From CAVTPU01 sp963736695 (lineage in GTDB: Bacteria > Actinomycetota > Actinomycetes > Mycobacteriales > Micromonosporaceae), in contig CAVTPU010000004.1 of NCBI GenBank assembly GCA_963736695.1, positions 372,001 through 436,000 of the forward strand: a stretch of DNA of 64,000 nt, in the 5' to 3' direction. The translations under genes were made by a program, and so were the position numbers. The notes under the pieces are model-generated. The model was not told where the DNA came from and made no database searches. It saw nothing but the letters and a program-made list of their open reading frames with translations. Shown here in pieces: positions 24,948-33,353 of the stretch; within the stretch, counting starts at the first letter, position 1; each line of letters starts with the position of its first letter.

Positions 24948-26738
24948 TCAGAGGCAGTCGTCGTCGAGGTCGACCAACGACGTGTCGAGGCTGGCGAGCA
25001 GGTCGAGTTGCGGGCCGGTGCGCGGCAGTTCGTGGGTGAAGAAATAGCGTGCGGCGGCCCGTTTGCCGTCATAGAACGCGCCCGTCTTGCCGGTGGCGGC
25101 GAGGGCCTGTTCGAGCCACATCCAGGCGATGACGATGTGGCCGGCGGCTTCGAGATAGGCGGCGGCGTTCGCGGTGGCACGCACGGGGTCTTTGCCCGAC
25201 CACAGTGCCCGTGTCACGTCGACGAGCCGGTCGCACGCCCGGGTGAGGTGGTCGGCGTGCCCCGCGAGGTCGGGAACGTCGGCGGCCCGGTGGGCGCAGG
25301 CGCGCATCGTCTCGACGAGCAGGGTCAGGCCCGCGCCGTCGAGCATCGTGACCTTGCGTCCGAGCAGGTCGAGTGCCTGAATGCCGTGGGTGCCCTCGTG
25401 GATCGGGTTGAGTCGGTTGTCGCGATAAAACTGTTCGACGGGATATTCGCGGGTGTAGCCGTATCCGCCGTGCACCTGAATGGCGTGGTCGTTGGCGAGC
25501 AGGCACCACTGCGACGGCCAACTTTTGACGATCGGGGTGAGCACGTCGAGGAGCAGGCGGGCCGCGTCGCGGGCCTGCAGATCTTCGGCGGTGCGCTGCT
25601 CGTCGATCAGTCGGGAGGCGTAGAGGACGAGCGCCAGGCCCCCCTCGACGTAGCTTTTGGAGGCGAGCAGCATGCGTCGCACGTCGGGGTGACGCACGAT
25701 CGGCACCTGCGGTGACGTGGGGTCCCGGTCGGTGAGCGGGCGCCCCTGCGGGCGGGTGCGGGCATAGTCGAGGGCGTGCAGATAGCCGGTGTAGCCGAGG
25801 GCGACGGCGCCGGCGCCAACACCGACGCGCGCCTCGTTCATCATGTGGAACATGTAGGCCAAGCCGTGCCCCTCGGCGCCGACAAGGTAGCCGATGGCGC
25901 CCGGTGCGCCGCCCGGAGTGTGTCGACCTTCGCCGAAGTTGAGGATGGCGTTCGTGGTGCCCCGGAAGCCCATCTTGTGGTTGAGTCCGGCGAGCACGAC
26001 GTCGTTGCGCTCGCCGACCGTGCCGTCTGGGTTGACGAGATGCTTGGGTACGACGAAGAGGGAGAGACCCTTCACACCGGATGGCGCGCCGGCGACGCGG
26101 GCGAGCACCAGGTGGACGATCGTCTCGGCGAGCTCGTGATCACCGCCGGAGATCCACATCTTGTTGCCGAAGAGCCGGTAGGTGCCATCGTCGTCGGGCT
26201 CGGCGCGGGTCACGACGTCGGCGAGGGACGATCCCGCGTGGGGTTCGGACAGGCACATGGTGCCGTAGAACCGACCTTCCAGCATGGGTCGGACGAATGT
26301 GTCGATCTGCTCGGGGTTCGCGTGGGCGAGCAGCAGGCTGGCGTTGGCCATGGTCAGCATGGGGTAGACCACCGTGGCGACGTTGGCCGCCTGGAACCAG
26401 GCGTAGCAGGCTCGCTGGATCACCTCGGGCAGTTGCAGGCCGCCGACCGATTCGTCCATCGTCGCCGCGATGAGGCCGGTCGCGTTGAAGGCGTCGAGCG
26501 CCGTCTTCACCTCGGGGATGACGTGGGCACGACCGCCGTCGAAGCGGGGTTCGTGTGCGTCGCTGAGCGCATTGTGGCTGGCGAAGTCGCGTTCGGCGAT
26601 CTGCTCGGAGACGGCCAGGAACGCGTCGAAGGTCTCCCGCGAATGTTCGCGGAAGCGGGCGCGGCTGGTCAGCGAGTCGGCGTCGAGCCACTCGAAGAGG
26701 AGGAATTCAAGATCACGGCGGGACAGGATCTTCGACAC
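24948..26738 (-). CDS. Acyl-CoA dehydrogenase (FadE5-like, long form)
   Basis: A 596-residue enzyme, longer than the 380-400 residues of classical acyl-CoA dehydrogenases because of a C-terminal helical domain. 'GTMCLSEPHAGSSLADVVTR' and 'GTYRLFGNKMWISGGDHELA' form the flavin/substrate beta-domain; 'QVHGGYGYTREYPVEQFYRD' and 'IHEGTHGIQALDLLGRKV' are the late motifs, the latter with the Glu expected to be the catalytic base. It should introduce a trans-2 double bond into acyl-CoA in the cytoplasm, donating electrons to ETF. GTG 26738 is chosen; a GAGAG lies about 10 bases upstream. It is followed at 8 bases by the DUF5685 gene. No other beta-oxidation gene is adjacent. Confidence 0.9.
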   Translation of the reverse strand: MSKILSRRDLEFLLFEWLDADSLTSRARFREHSRETFDAFLAVSEQIAERDFASHNALSDAHEPRFDGGRAHVIPEVKTALDAFNATGLIAATMDESVGGLQLPEVIQRACYAWFQAANVATVVYPMLTMANASLLLAHANPEQIDTFVRPMLEGRFYGTMCLSEPHAGSSLADVVTRAEPDDDGTYRLFGNKMWISGGDHELAETIVHLVLARVAGAPSGVKGLSLFVVPKHLVNPDGTVGERNDVVLAGLNHKMGFRGTTNAILNFGEGRHTPGGAPGAIGYLVGAEGHGLAYMFHMMNEARVGVGAGAVALGYTGYLHALDYARTRPQGRPLTDRDPTSPQVPIVRHPDVRRMLLASKSYVEGGLALVLYASRLIDEQRTAEDLQARDAARLLLDVLTPIVKSWPSQWCLLANDHAIQVHGGYGYTREYPVEQFYRDNRLNPIHEGTHGIQALDLLGRKVTMLDGAGLTLLVETMRACAHRAADVPDLAGHADHLTRACDRLVDVTRALWSGKDPVRATANAAAYLEAAGHIVIAWMWLEQALAATGKTGAFYDGKRAAARYFFTHELPRTGPQLDLLASLDTSLVDLDDDCL

Positions 26739-26810
26739 GCCGTGCAGTCTCTCATCTCCGGGGGCTGAGTGTGCCCCTACCCGGTCCTGACGAGGCCACA
26801 TGCGTCACGC

Positions 26811-26826
26811 ATACCCCGTGGGGTAT
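26811..26826. promoter_or_regulatory. CsoR-family-like operator overlapping a -10 element
   Basis: ATACCCCGTGGGGTAT is a perfect 7-base inverted repeat around a 2-base centre. It has the G/C-tract palindrome form recognised by CsoR/RcnR/CstR-family repressors (ATACCC...GGGTAT). TATAGT follows and overlaps its right arm (26824-26829), as in a repressible -10 box, and the rhodanese lipoprotein start lies 43 bases further on. Rhodaneses are classical partners of persulfide-sensing members of this family. No such regulator gene is in the window. Confidence 0.65.
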
Positions 26827-26868
26827 AGTCGTGGCCGTCTGGCCCAGCCGAAGAAACGGAGTCCCCCG

Positions 26869-27282
26869 ATGCCCCGAACGCCACTCGCCCGTCTGATCGG
26901 CGCACTGCTCCTCACCGCCGCCATGATCGGCGGCACGGCCGCGTGTTCCTCTGACGCGAGCGTGGACCGGCTCTCGGCCACAGCCTTCGCCGAGGCGATC
27001 GCCAAGCCCGGAGTGACCATCGTCGACGTGCGCACCCCCGACGAATTCGCCTCCGGACACATCGCCAACGCCATCAACATCGACGTCGAGTCGGCCGACT
27101 TCGCCCAACGCATCGCCGGCCTGGACGCGAAGGCCTCCTACGCTGTGTATTGCCGCAGCGGCAACCGGTCACGCACCGCCGTCTCGCAGATGACCGACGC
27201 CGGCTTCACGAACGTGGTCGAGCTCGCTGACGGCATCAGCGGCTGGTCAGGGGCCGGGCAACCGGTGGTGACCGGCCCCTGA
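26869..27282 (+). CDS. Rhodanese-domain lipoprotein
   Basis: A 137-residue protein with a lipoprotein signal ('LIGALLLTAAMIGGTAACSS', lipobox TAAC) and one rhodanese domain. 'TIVDVRTPDEFASGHIANA' is the N-terminal rhodanese motif and 'YAVYCRSGNRSRTAV' the active-site loop with the catalytic Cys that carries sulfane sulfur. It would act on the outer face of the membrane, handling persulfide or thiosulfate sulfur. ATG 26869 follows GGAG at 7 bases. The CsoR-like palindrome upstream suggests induction by reactive sulfur or metal. Confidence 0.85.
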   Translation: MPRTPLARLIGALLLTAAMIGGTAACSSDASVDRLSATAFAEAIAKPGVTIVDVRTPDEFASGHIANAINIDVESADFAQRIAGLDAKASYAVYCRSGNRSRTAVSQMTDAGFTNVVELADGISGWSGAGQPVVTGP

Positions 27283-27294
27283 TCCGCGGACGCG

Positions 27295-28659
27295 TCAACC
27301 CGCGGCGGAGCGGACATAGGACGTGCAGGTCGACACGACCTTCGGCCACGTCACACCCAACGTCGCGGGTGCCGCCTCGGTCGGCGACTCGGAGGTTCTC
27401 AGGATGTGGTCCGCGAAGGTGAGCATGCGCTCTTCGCCATAGCGTTGTGCGATGCATCGCCAGGTGAGATAGCCGATGCCGTAGCCGGCCGACATGTCGC
27501 GGCTGCCTCCGTCAATCGAGGTGTTTTCGATCGTGCGCCACTTCCCTCGGCGCAGAAGTGACCGCACATCGTAAAGCCGACCATAAGACCGCACCGGAGC
27601 GTGGTTCTCGGCAACATATTCGGCGATCCCCTCGACCAGATAGTCGTCGACGTTCGCAGGTCCGCCGAGCAGGGTGAGCACATGCGCGAACTCGTGCCGG
27701 ATCAGCTCGGGAAGCTCGCCTCGCTTGGCCCGCGAATAGTTGAGCATCACCGTGTCGGCCGACTCGCTGGTCTCCATGGCATAGCCGAGGATATTCGGTT
27801 TGTCGTCGATCCCACCGAACCAGCGCTGCCACTCTGAACGGTTCGCCAGATAGAGCACGTAGCGGCGGGGCTTGGGCCACCTGGCGTAGCCGTCGACGAC
27901 GCTCGCGGCCCGCTCGGCGAGAGTCAGCACCCGCGGAAGTTCACGCTCAAGACCCGCCGACGCCAGCACCGTCACCCGAGGGCCGGCCCGCCATCGCAGA
28001 TCCGAGATGACGAAGGGTTGCGTGGTGAAGGCCGACGACTCTTCCAGCGTGAAATTCGTGATGCGATAGCCGTCCTGGCCCAGTGACCAGACCTGCCGCG
28101 CGGCGAACAGATCGGTCGGCAGCCGGGTGGCATAGGGTTTACGTTTGTCGGACAGATATGGACAGTCGGCAATCTGACCACAGTAACCGTAGAGCAGATC
28201 GAGCTCGATCACCGACGGAGCGCCGTAACTGCGTCGGACGATCGGATCCGACCACGCCCCACCATCGGGAACCCGCGCGATGACGTCCAACCGGGCAACA
28301 CCCAGCGCCCGCAGCAGCGCGTAGATCTTGCGATAGCGGGCGACGAGGACTTCGTCGGCCGGATCGACCGCAGCGAGCCAGCCGGGCTCGTCACCGTCGG
28401 TGAGTGCGCGGACCTGCCGTTGCAGAATCGGGCCGATGGAGTCCACATCGACCACCGGGGTCGAGTTCGCCTTGATGGTGAGTGCGGGAATCGAGCGGAT
28501 CTCGCCATCGGAGAAGCTCCACGCGGCGAGCGTGGACACGGCGGTCAGCATCGCAACGAAGGCAGCGACCCGGCCGACCCGACGACCGTCGTGACGCGAT
28601 GGCTCCGAATAGGGCGTGTAGCCGTCAGCGCTTCTCACGGTCATACCTGTCATGCGCAT
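27295..28659 (-). CDS. Membrane-anchored zinc metalloprotease (HExxH, gluzincin-type)
   Basis: A protein of about 454 residues. After a charged N-terminus comes one hydrophobic anchor ('VAAFVAMLTAVSTLAAWSF'); the rest is likely outside the cell. 'ELIRHEFAHVLTLLGG' contains HEFAH, with the zinc-binding His pair and catalytic Glu, and 'YLVEGIAEYVAENHAP' supplies the downstream Glu ligand at gluzincin spacing. The region between anchor and HExxH is a domain of about 200 residues with an isolated Cys pair ('YGYCGQIADCPYL'). The start is uncertain: ATGs at 28659, 28653 and 28644 are all possible. The substrate is unknown. It converges on the rhodanese gene with 12 bases between stops. Confidence 0.75.
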   Translation of the reverse strand: MRMTGMTVRSADGYTPYSEPSRHDGRRVGRVAAFVAMLTAVSTLAAWSFSDGEIRSIPALTIKANSTPVVDVDSIGPILQRQVRALTDGDEPGWLAAVDPADEVLVARYRKIYALLRALGVARLDVIARVPDGGAWSDPIVRRSYGAPSVIELDLLYGYCGQIADCPYLSDKRKPYATRLPTDLFAARQVWSLGQDGYRITNFTLEESSAFTTQPFVISDLRWRAGPRVTVLASAGLERELPRVLTLAERAASVVDGYARWPKPRRYVLYLANRSEWQRWFGGIDDKPNILGYAMETSESADTVMLNYSRAKRGELPELIRHEFAHVLTLLGGPANVDDYLVEGIAEYVAENHAPVRSYGRLYDVRSLLRRGKWRTIENTSIDGGSRDMSAGYGIGYLTWRCIAQRYGEERMLTFADHILRTSESPTEAAPATLGVTWPKVVSTCTSYVRSAAG

Positions 28660-28954
28660 CGCCACCCCGTCGAATGAGCCGAGTCCACCACAGACCACGA
28701 CGTCGACAGTGGAGAGAGCCGGACGTCGATTGAAGGGAGCATAGTGGACAACGCGGACGGGAGACGAGACGAGTCGATCGCCCTGTGGATAACTCACGCT
28801 TCCGCAGGTGACGGGCGATCGCCCCGACCAGTGACTAGCTTGTGTCCGTGTGACAGGCACAGCACGGACGATCGGGTATTGACATCGCCTCCTATGCTGG
28901 CGCCGAAATGGCGAGGAATCCACCTTGCTTTATGTCGTCGAGTTGGAGCACAGC

Positions 28955-29617
28955 GTGACAATCACACAATCGACGTGGGCGATCCGAGTCGCCGCAGCCG
29001 CCGCCCTGCTGCCTTTGGCGGCGTGCTCGAGCCCCTCCGCGAGCGTCGACGCGGACGGCAAAGCCAAGGTCGACACCGACCACGGCTCCGTCAGTGTCGA
29101 AGTCAGCGGGGGCGGAAGCGCAGGTGGTGCCGGAAACGCCGGCAGTGGTGCCGCGAACCGCGATGCCTGCCTGAACGGCACCTGGACGATGGACTCCGCG
29201 AGCTTGTTCGCCGCCGTCGACGCGAGCACCGGCGGGGTGAGCGCTCAGACCAAAACCACCGGCACCGTCACCGTCACCTTCGACGACAAGATGACGATCA
29301 CCTACAACACCGCGATGATGGTCGACGCGGCGGTCGGCGGTGCGGTGGGCGCATCCACCAAGACCACCTTCACCGGATCGGCCTCGAGCACCGACTATCA
29401 GGCCACAAAGGGCACCATCACCGGCTCCATGCCGGCCGACACCATCACCGCGAAGGCCGTGACGACGACCGGAGTGGCTGGAACCTCGGTGCAGCAGACC
29501 CAAGACGGCACCGTGTCACCGGCGGTGAGCCTGAACGACGGGCCGATCCGCTACACGTGCTCGGCGACCGCGTTGACCCTCGAGGGCGACGGCGCGACCT
29601 GGAAACTGCACAAATAG
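28955..29617 (+). CDS. Putative exported lipoprotein
   Basis: A 220-residue protein starting at GTG 28955 with GGAG at 5-6 bases. A signal peptide with lipobox (LPLAACSS) is followed by a Ser/Gly/Ala-rich linker and a beta-rich domain starting 'DACLNGTWTMDSASLFAA' and ending 'IRYTCSATALTLEGDGATWK'. The pattern of an N-terminal 'C..GTW' and a C-terminal 'YTCSATALTL' recalls lipocalin-like actinobacterial lipoproteins, and the two Cys may form a disulfide. No specific family is named. Confidence 0.65.
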   Translation: MTITQSTWAIRVAAAAALLPLAACSSPSASVDADGKAKVDTDHGSVSVEVSGGGSAGGAGNAGSGAANRDACLNGTWTMDSASLFAAVDASTGGVSAQTKTTGTVTVTFDDKMTITYNTAMMVDAAVGGAVGASTKTTFTGSASSTDYQATKGTITGSMPADTITAKAVTTTGVAGTSVQQTQDGTVSPAVSLNDGPIRYTCSATALTLEGDGATWKLHK

Positions 29618-29716
29618 TGCCGCATGGCGAGCCGGAGCGACCACAGTGGACTATCACGGTGGCCGCTATCACGGTGGTCGCACCGGCCGCCGCACCGTGG
29701 CTATTTCGCGTCGATA

Positions 29717-30427
29717 TCACAGCCCGATGTGTCGGGTCGCCTCACGCACACTCAGCGGCGACAAGCGCGCCTGATTGCTACGTACGAAATCTTGAACTTC
29801 ATCCGGCGCGGTCCTCGCATAGTCGCGCAACGCCCACCCGATTCCCTTGCGGATGAAGAAGTCTTTGTGCTCGGCACGCGCCCGACAGTAATCGAACAGG
29901 CGGGTCGAGTCGGTGCCATCCCGCCGACCCAACTGGTGCAGCAACGCCGTTCGGATCAGCCACAGCTCGTCCGAGTCGATCCACTCGTCCATCGTCTCCG
30001 CCAATGCCGGATAGCGCACGACGAGCGGGCCAACGACGTGACTCGCGAGATCGTCCACAGTGTCCCACCAGGACTTCGTGACGATCAGACCCCGCACCGT
30101 GCCGAGAAACCGAGCGTCGACGCGCGCGACATGTCGGCGCAGCAACCCGCACGCGAAATACTGAAACTCCCGCTCGGCCCGCCGCCAACAGCTGAGCGCC
30201 ACATCACGCAAGTCGGCCTGCCGCGGGGTTGCAAGACCCGCGAGCACCCGCCGGGCGATGGTCGCCAACTCGGGACGCGGCACGCCGGCGAACGGAAACT
30301 GGTCACGCATATAGGCGGCCATGCCCGCGGCACGCACCGGATCGGCCGCTGACCGAAGTTCGGCGTCGAGCCGAGCCATCAGCTCACCGCCGAGTGGCGT
30401 CGACACCGGCCGAGACTCGGATCCCAT
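29717..30427 (-). CDS. AlkD-like DNA alkylation repair protein
   Basis: A 236-residue protein made of HEAT-like helices. 'YMRDQFPFAGVPRPELATIA' at the N-terminus, 'EFQYFACGLLRRHVARVDAR', 'TKSWWDTVDDLASHVVGPLV' and 'FFIRKGIGWALRDYARTAPD' are the conserved segments of AlkD DNA glycosylases, including the Trp and Asp (WWDTVD) that face the alkylated base and the Arg (WALRDY) lining the DNA. It should excise cationic alkylpurines such as 7-methylguanine or 3-methyladenine. It stands alone, transcribed away from the DUF1152 gene. Confidence 0.88.
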   Translation of the reverse strand: MGSESRPVSTPLGGELMARLDAELRSAADPVRAAGMAAYMRDQFPFAGVPRPELATIARRVLAGLATPRQADLRDVALSCWRRAEREFQYFACGLLRRHVARVDARFLGTVRGLIVTKSWWDTVDDLASHVVGPLVVRYPALAETMDEWIDSDELWLIRTALLHQLGRRDGTDSTRLFDYCRARAEHKDFFIRKGIGWALRDYARTAPDEVQDFVRSNQARLSPLSVREATRHIGL

Positions 30428-30542
30428 CAGCGCAGCATGCCATGCCAGAACACGAACGTCGCGGAGTTCGTGAGTATGATGCGCATGTCGCCCACCGCCC
30501 CGCCGACATTAAAGACACAAGGCAACAGATGAGAGGTACGCC

Positions 30543-31493
30543 GTGCGGACCCCCGGGCTCTTTCGTGTCCTCGCACCCGCCCACCGCGTTCTGATCGCCG
30601 GCGCGGGCGGCGGATTCGACATCTACGCTGGCCTCCCACTCGCGCTGTCACTCATCGACGACGGCCACGAGGTCTTCCTCGCCAACCTGTCGTTCTCCGA
30701 GCTACATCTGCTCGACAGCAGTGCGCGGCTCGCGGAGAACGTCTCCACGATCGACGAGAACACCACCGGGCTCGACGACTATTTCCCCGAACGCACGCTG
30801 GCGACCTGGCTCGCGGAGAACTCCCTACCGTCCACTGTCTACGCGTTCGGCAAGGTCGGCGTGCTGCCGCTCCGCGCCGCCTATGCCGAACTGGTCCAAC
30901 ATGTGAGACCGGACGCCATCGTGCTTGTCGACGGCGGCAACGACATCATGATGCGCGGAGACGAGACGGGGATCGGCACCCCGGTTGAAGACGCGACCAG
31001 CCTCGCAGCGGTCGCCGGGCTCACCACTCCCGCCATCAAAGTCGTCACCTGCCTCGGCTTCGGCATCGACTCCTATCATGGGGTCACGGCCGTGCAAGCG
31101 TTGGAGAACATCGCCGCGCTCGACCGTGACGGCGCATATCTCGGGGCATTCTCCATTCCCGGATCTAGCCGAGAGGCCAGGCTCTATCGCGATGCCGTCC
31201 GTCACGCCATCCGCGCCACTCCCATGCGGCCGAGCATCGTGCACGGACAGATCGCCGCGGCTCTCGCGGGCGAGTTCGGCGACGTCCACACCACCGCCCG
31301 CACTTTCGGCAGCGAACTCTTCGTCAACCCTCTGATGGCGATGTATTTCAGCTTTGATCTGGAGGGATTGGCCCGCCACAACCTCTACCTCGATCTCATC
31401 GAGGATACCGTTGGAATGCGGCAGGTGGCTGGCCGCATCGAGTGGTTTCGACGTGACATCACATTCAGGGCCTCGCGACGCTTCCCCCACTGA
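30543..31493 (+). CDS. DUF1152-family protein
   Basis: A 316-residue soluble protein. 'HRVLIAGAGGGFDIYAGLPL' is the nucleotide-binding-like N-terminal motif of DUF1152, 'VLVDGGNDIMMRGDETGIGT' the conserved acidic middle, and 'VVTCLGFGIDSYHGV' another family segment. Members look like Rossmann-type enzymes but their reaction is unknown to me. GTG 30543 is the likely start, with a weak GAGAGG upstream. It converges with the ADP-ribosylglycohydrolase gene 30 bases downstream. Confidence 0.8.
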   Translation: MRTPGLFRVLAPAHRVLIAGAGGGFDIYAGLPLALSLIDDGHEVFLANLSFSELHLLDSSARLAENVSTIDENTTGLDDYFPERTLATWLAENSLPSTVYAFGKVGVLPLRAAYAELVQHVRPDAIVLVDGGNDIMMRGDETGIGTPVEDATSLAAVAGLTTPAIKVVTCLGFGIDSYHGVTAVQALENIAALDRDGAYLGAFSIPGSSREARLYRDAVRHAIRATPMRPSIVHGQIAAALAGEFGDVHTTARTFGSELFVNPLMAMYFSFDLEGLARHNLYLDLIEDTVGMRQVAGRIEWFRRDITFRASRRFPH

Positions 31494-31523
31494 GGCGGCC
31501 ACGCGGGCCTGAAGTTCGCGCTT

Positions 31524-33260
31524 TCATCTCCAGCGTTGCCGTCCTGGCACGCGGCGTTTGCGGCGTTCCGGCTTACGTCGTTTGGCCGGTGCGGACGCCT
31601 GCTCAACCCACTGGTCGCAATATTCGATGCGAATGTCGGGACCATCCGCGAAAACGCCGTCCCTCGCAACGAAGGTGGTGCAATAGGGCTGTGAGCGCAG
31701 ATATGTGGGGCCGTTCGCGGCGATGTCGAAGAAGCGGTCGGCGGTCTCCCGCAGGACCTTGGCACCGCCGGTGAGAAACAGCGTCTGAGCGTGAATTCGC
31801 TCGGCGAATCGATCTGGGTTGTCATAGTGGAGTCCGGCCAGCAATTCGTCGAACTCAGGCGAATCCTCCACAGGCGGTCGGCGGTCGACGAGGTCGCCTG
31901 CGAGAAGGCGCTCCGTGTGTGGCGAGCCGGCGGCGACCTGTCCCCGGACCTGCCTCCAACGGGACGGCGAAAACTGCAGAGTGTGGTGGGCGATCACAAT
32001 GTCGAGAAGCTGCGGCGGGTCCCTGAATTCGTGTCGTCGTGGCGGCTGCGAGTTTCCGCGAAGTGGCACGTGAATCAAGGCATCTCGGGACTGGTCAGCG
32101 AGCATCCATAGTCGACCGATCCGGGTAGCGGTGTGCTCGTCGACATACATCGTGAGCTCAGACAGCCCGGCGAAGCTGAGAAGAACTGCTCGTGTCAATG
32201 GACGTGCCGGCCGCACCACCCGATGAGTCACACCGTCGAGGCGGACCGGATGAACCATGACCGGGGTGTCCATGTTCGTCAGTAGACCAACTCGCGCCAG
32301 CGATAGAGCAACCGATTTCGTACGCCGCAGCGCGCCCGCCACCGTCAGGAGAGTCGCGAGCCACTCCGGCAGCGGTTCCCGCGCCGCGATCCATTCGGCG
32401 GGTATGCCGGCGACTCCGGTATGCGCGGCGACGACTCCGCCGGCGATGGCAGCGGTGGTGTCGATGTCGCCGCCGACGCTGACGCAGTCGCGGATCGCCT
32501 GTGGATAGTCGGTGAGGTTGCGGGCCGCGACCCACAGTGTGAACGGCACCGTGTCCTGTGCCAGGATCAGGCGCCCGTTGCCCAGCTCGTGGGCCGCCTC
32601 GTCGCGCGACAGGTGCAGCATCGCGCGGGCTCGCACGATGCCCCGACGCACCTGACTTTCTGGGGTCGCCGCGCTGACCGCGTCGAGGAACGGGCCGGGT
32701 TTCGGTCGAGCCCCGGCGACGCGGCCCGCCGCGGCGACGCTCGCGGCGACCGCGACCGCGATCGCCCCGGCGACGCCCTCTGGATGCGCGTGGGTCACCT
32801 CGGCCGACAATGCCGCCTCACGCGCGGCCCGTGCCACGTCGTCGGCGAAGTAGGCGCCCAGCGGAGCGACCCGCATCGCCGCGCCATTGCCCATGGAGCC
32901 CTGACCGTCGAAGACGTCGCCGGCCGACGCGCGCCACGGCGTGCCCTGCCGGATCTCGTGCAGGATCACGAACGCCCCGGCCCCATAGCCGCGGTTGGGT
33001 TCGCATCGCTCGGCGAACGCCTCAGCGAGCCGGTCCTGCTCGACCCGGCCGGATTCGGCCAACATCCACACGAGTGAGCAGGCCATCTCGGTGTCGTCGG
33101 TCCACTCCCAGACCGGTGGAGGCACGACTCCCGCGAGCAGATCCTCGACCTTGCGGCCGACCATGAAATATTGCGCCCCGAGTGCGTCGCCGACGGACAA
33201 CCCCGTCACACTGTCTGTGGCATAGCCGAGCCTTGTGGCTTCGCTGAGTGTGATTCTCAT
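31524..33260 (-). CDS. ADP-ribosylglycohydrolase with a long C-terminal extension
   Basis: A 578-residue protein. Residues 1 to about 300 are an ADP-ribosylglycohydrolase (ARH/DraG) domain: 'SVGDALGAQYF', 'WTDDTEMACSLVWML' and 'VSVGGDIDTTAAIAGGVV' give the paired Mg-binding Asp/Thr residues, and 'GSMGNGAAMRVAPLGAYF' is the fourth motif. It should cleave ADP-ribose from proteins, nucleic acids or small adducts. The remaining 270 or so residues, from 'TNMDTPVMVHPVRLDGVTHR' to a very basic end (KRRKPERRKRRVPGRQRWR), are not part of the ARH fold and I do not recognise them. ATG 33260 is the start used; an ATG 12 bases earlier is possible. The open frame continues further upstream only as antisense to the DsbA-like gene. 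Confidence 0.82.
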   Translation of the reverse strand: MRITLSEATRLGYATDSVTGLSVGDALGAQYFMVGRKVEDLLAGVVPPPVWEWTDDTEMACSLVWMLAESGRVEQDRLAEAFAERCEPNRGYGAGAFVILHEIRQGTPWRASAGDVFDGQGSMGNGAAMRVAPLGAYFADDVARAAREAALSAEVTHAHPEGVAGAIAVAVAASVAAAGRVAGARPKPGPFLDAVSAATPESQVRRGIVRARAMLHLSRDEAAHELGNGRLILAQDTVPFTLWVAARNLTDYPQAIRDCVSVGGDIDTTAAIAGGVVAAHTGVAGIPAEWIAAREPLPEWLATLLTVAGALRRTKSVALSLARVGLLTNMDTPVMVHPVRLDGVTHRVVRPARPLTRAVLLSFAGLSELTMYVDEHTATRIGRLWMLADQSRDALIHVPLRGNSQPPRRHEFRDPPQLLDIVIAHHTLQFSPSRWRQVRGQVAAGSPHTERLLAGDLVDRRPPVEDSPEFDELLAGLHYDNPDRFAERIHAQTLFLTGGAKVLRETADRFFDIAANGPTYLRSQPYCTTFVARDGVFADGPDIRIEYCDQWVEQASAPAKRRKPERRKRRVPGRQRWR

Positions 33261-33353
33261 GTCGACGCCCATTCTTCCCCACCGGCGCGGACCGGGGCAA
33301 GCGAAGGGCCGGCTCACGTTCACGAGTTGCGATACTTCACTTATTCTTCCAGC

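Noticed and set aside
25776..26768. Plus-strand open frame of 330 codons opposite the second acyl-CoA dehydrogenase
   Set aside because: No motifs; it is antisense to conserved dehydrogenase segments.
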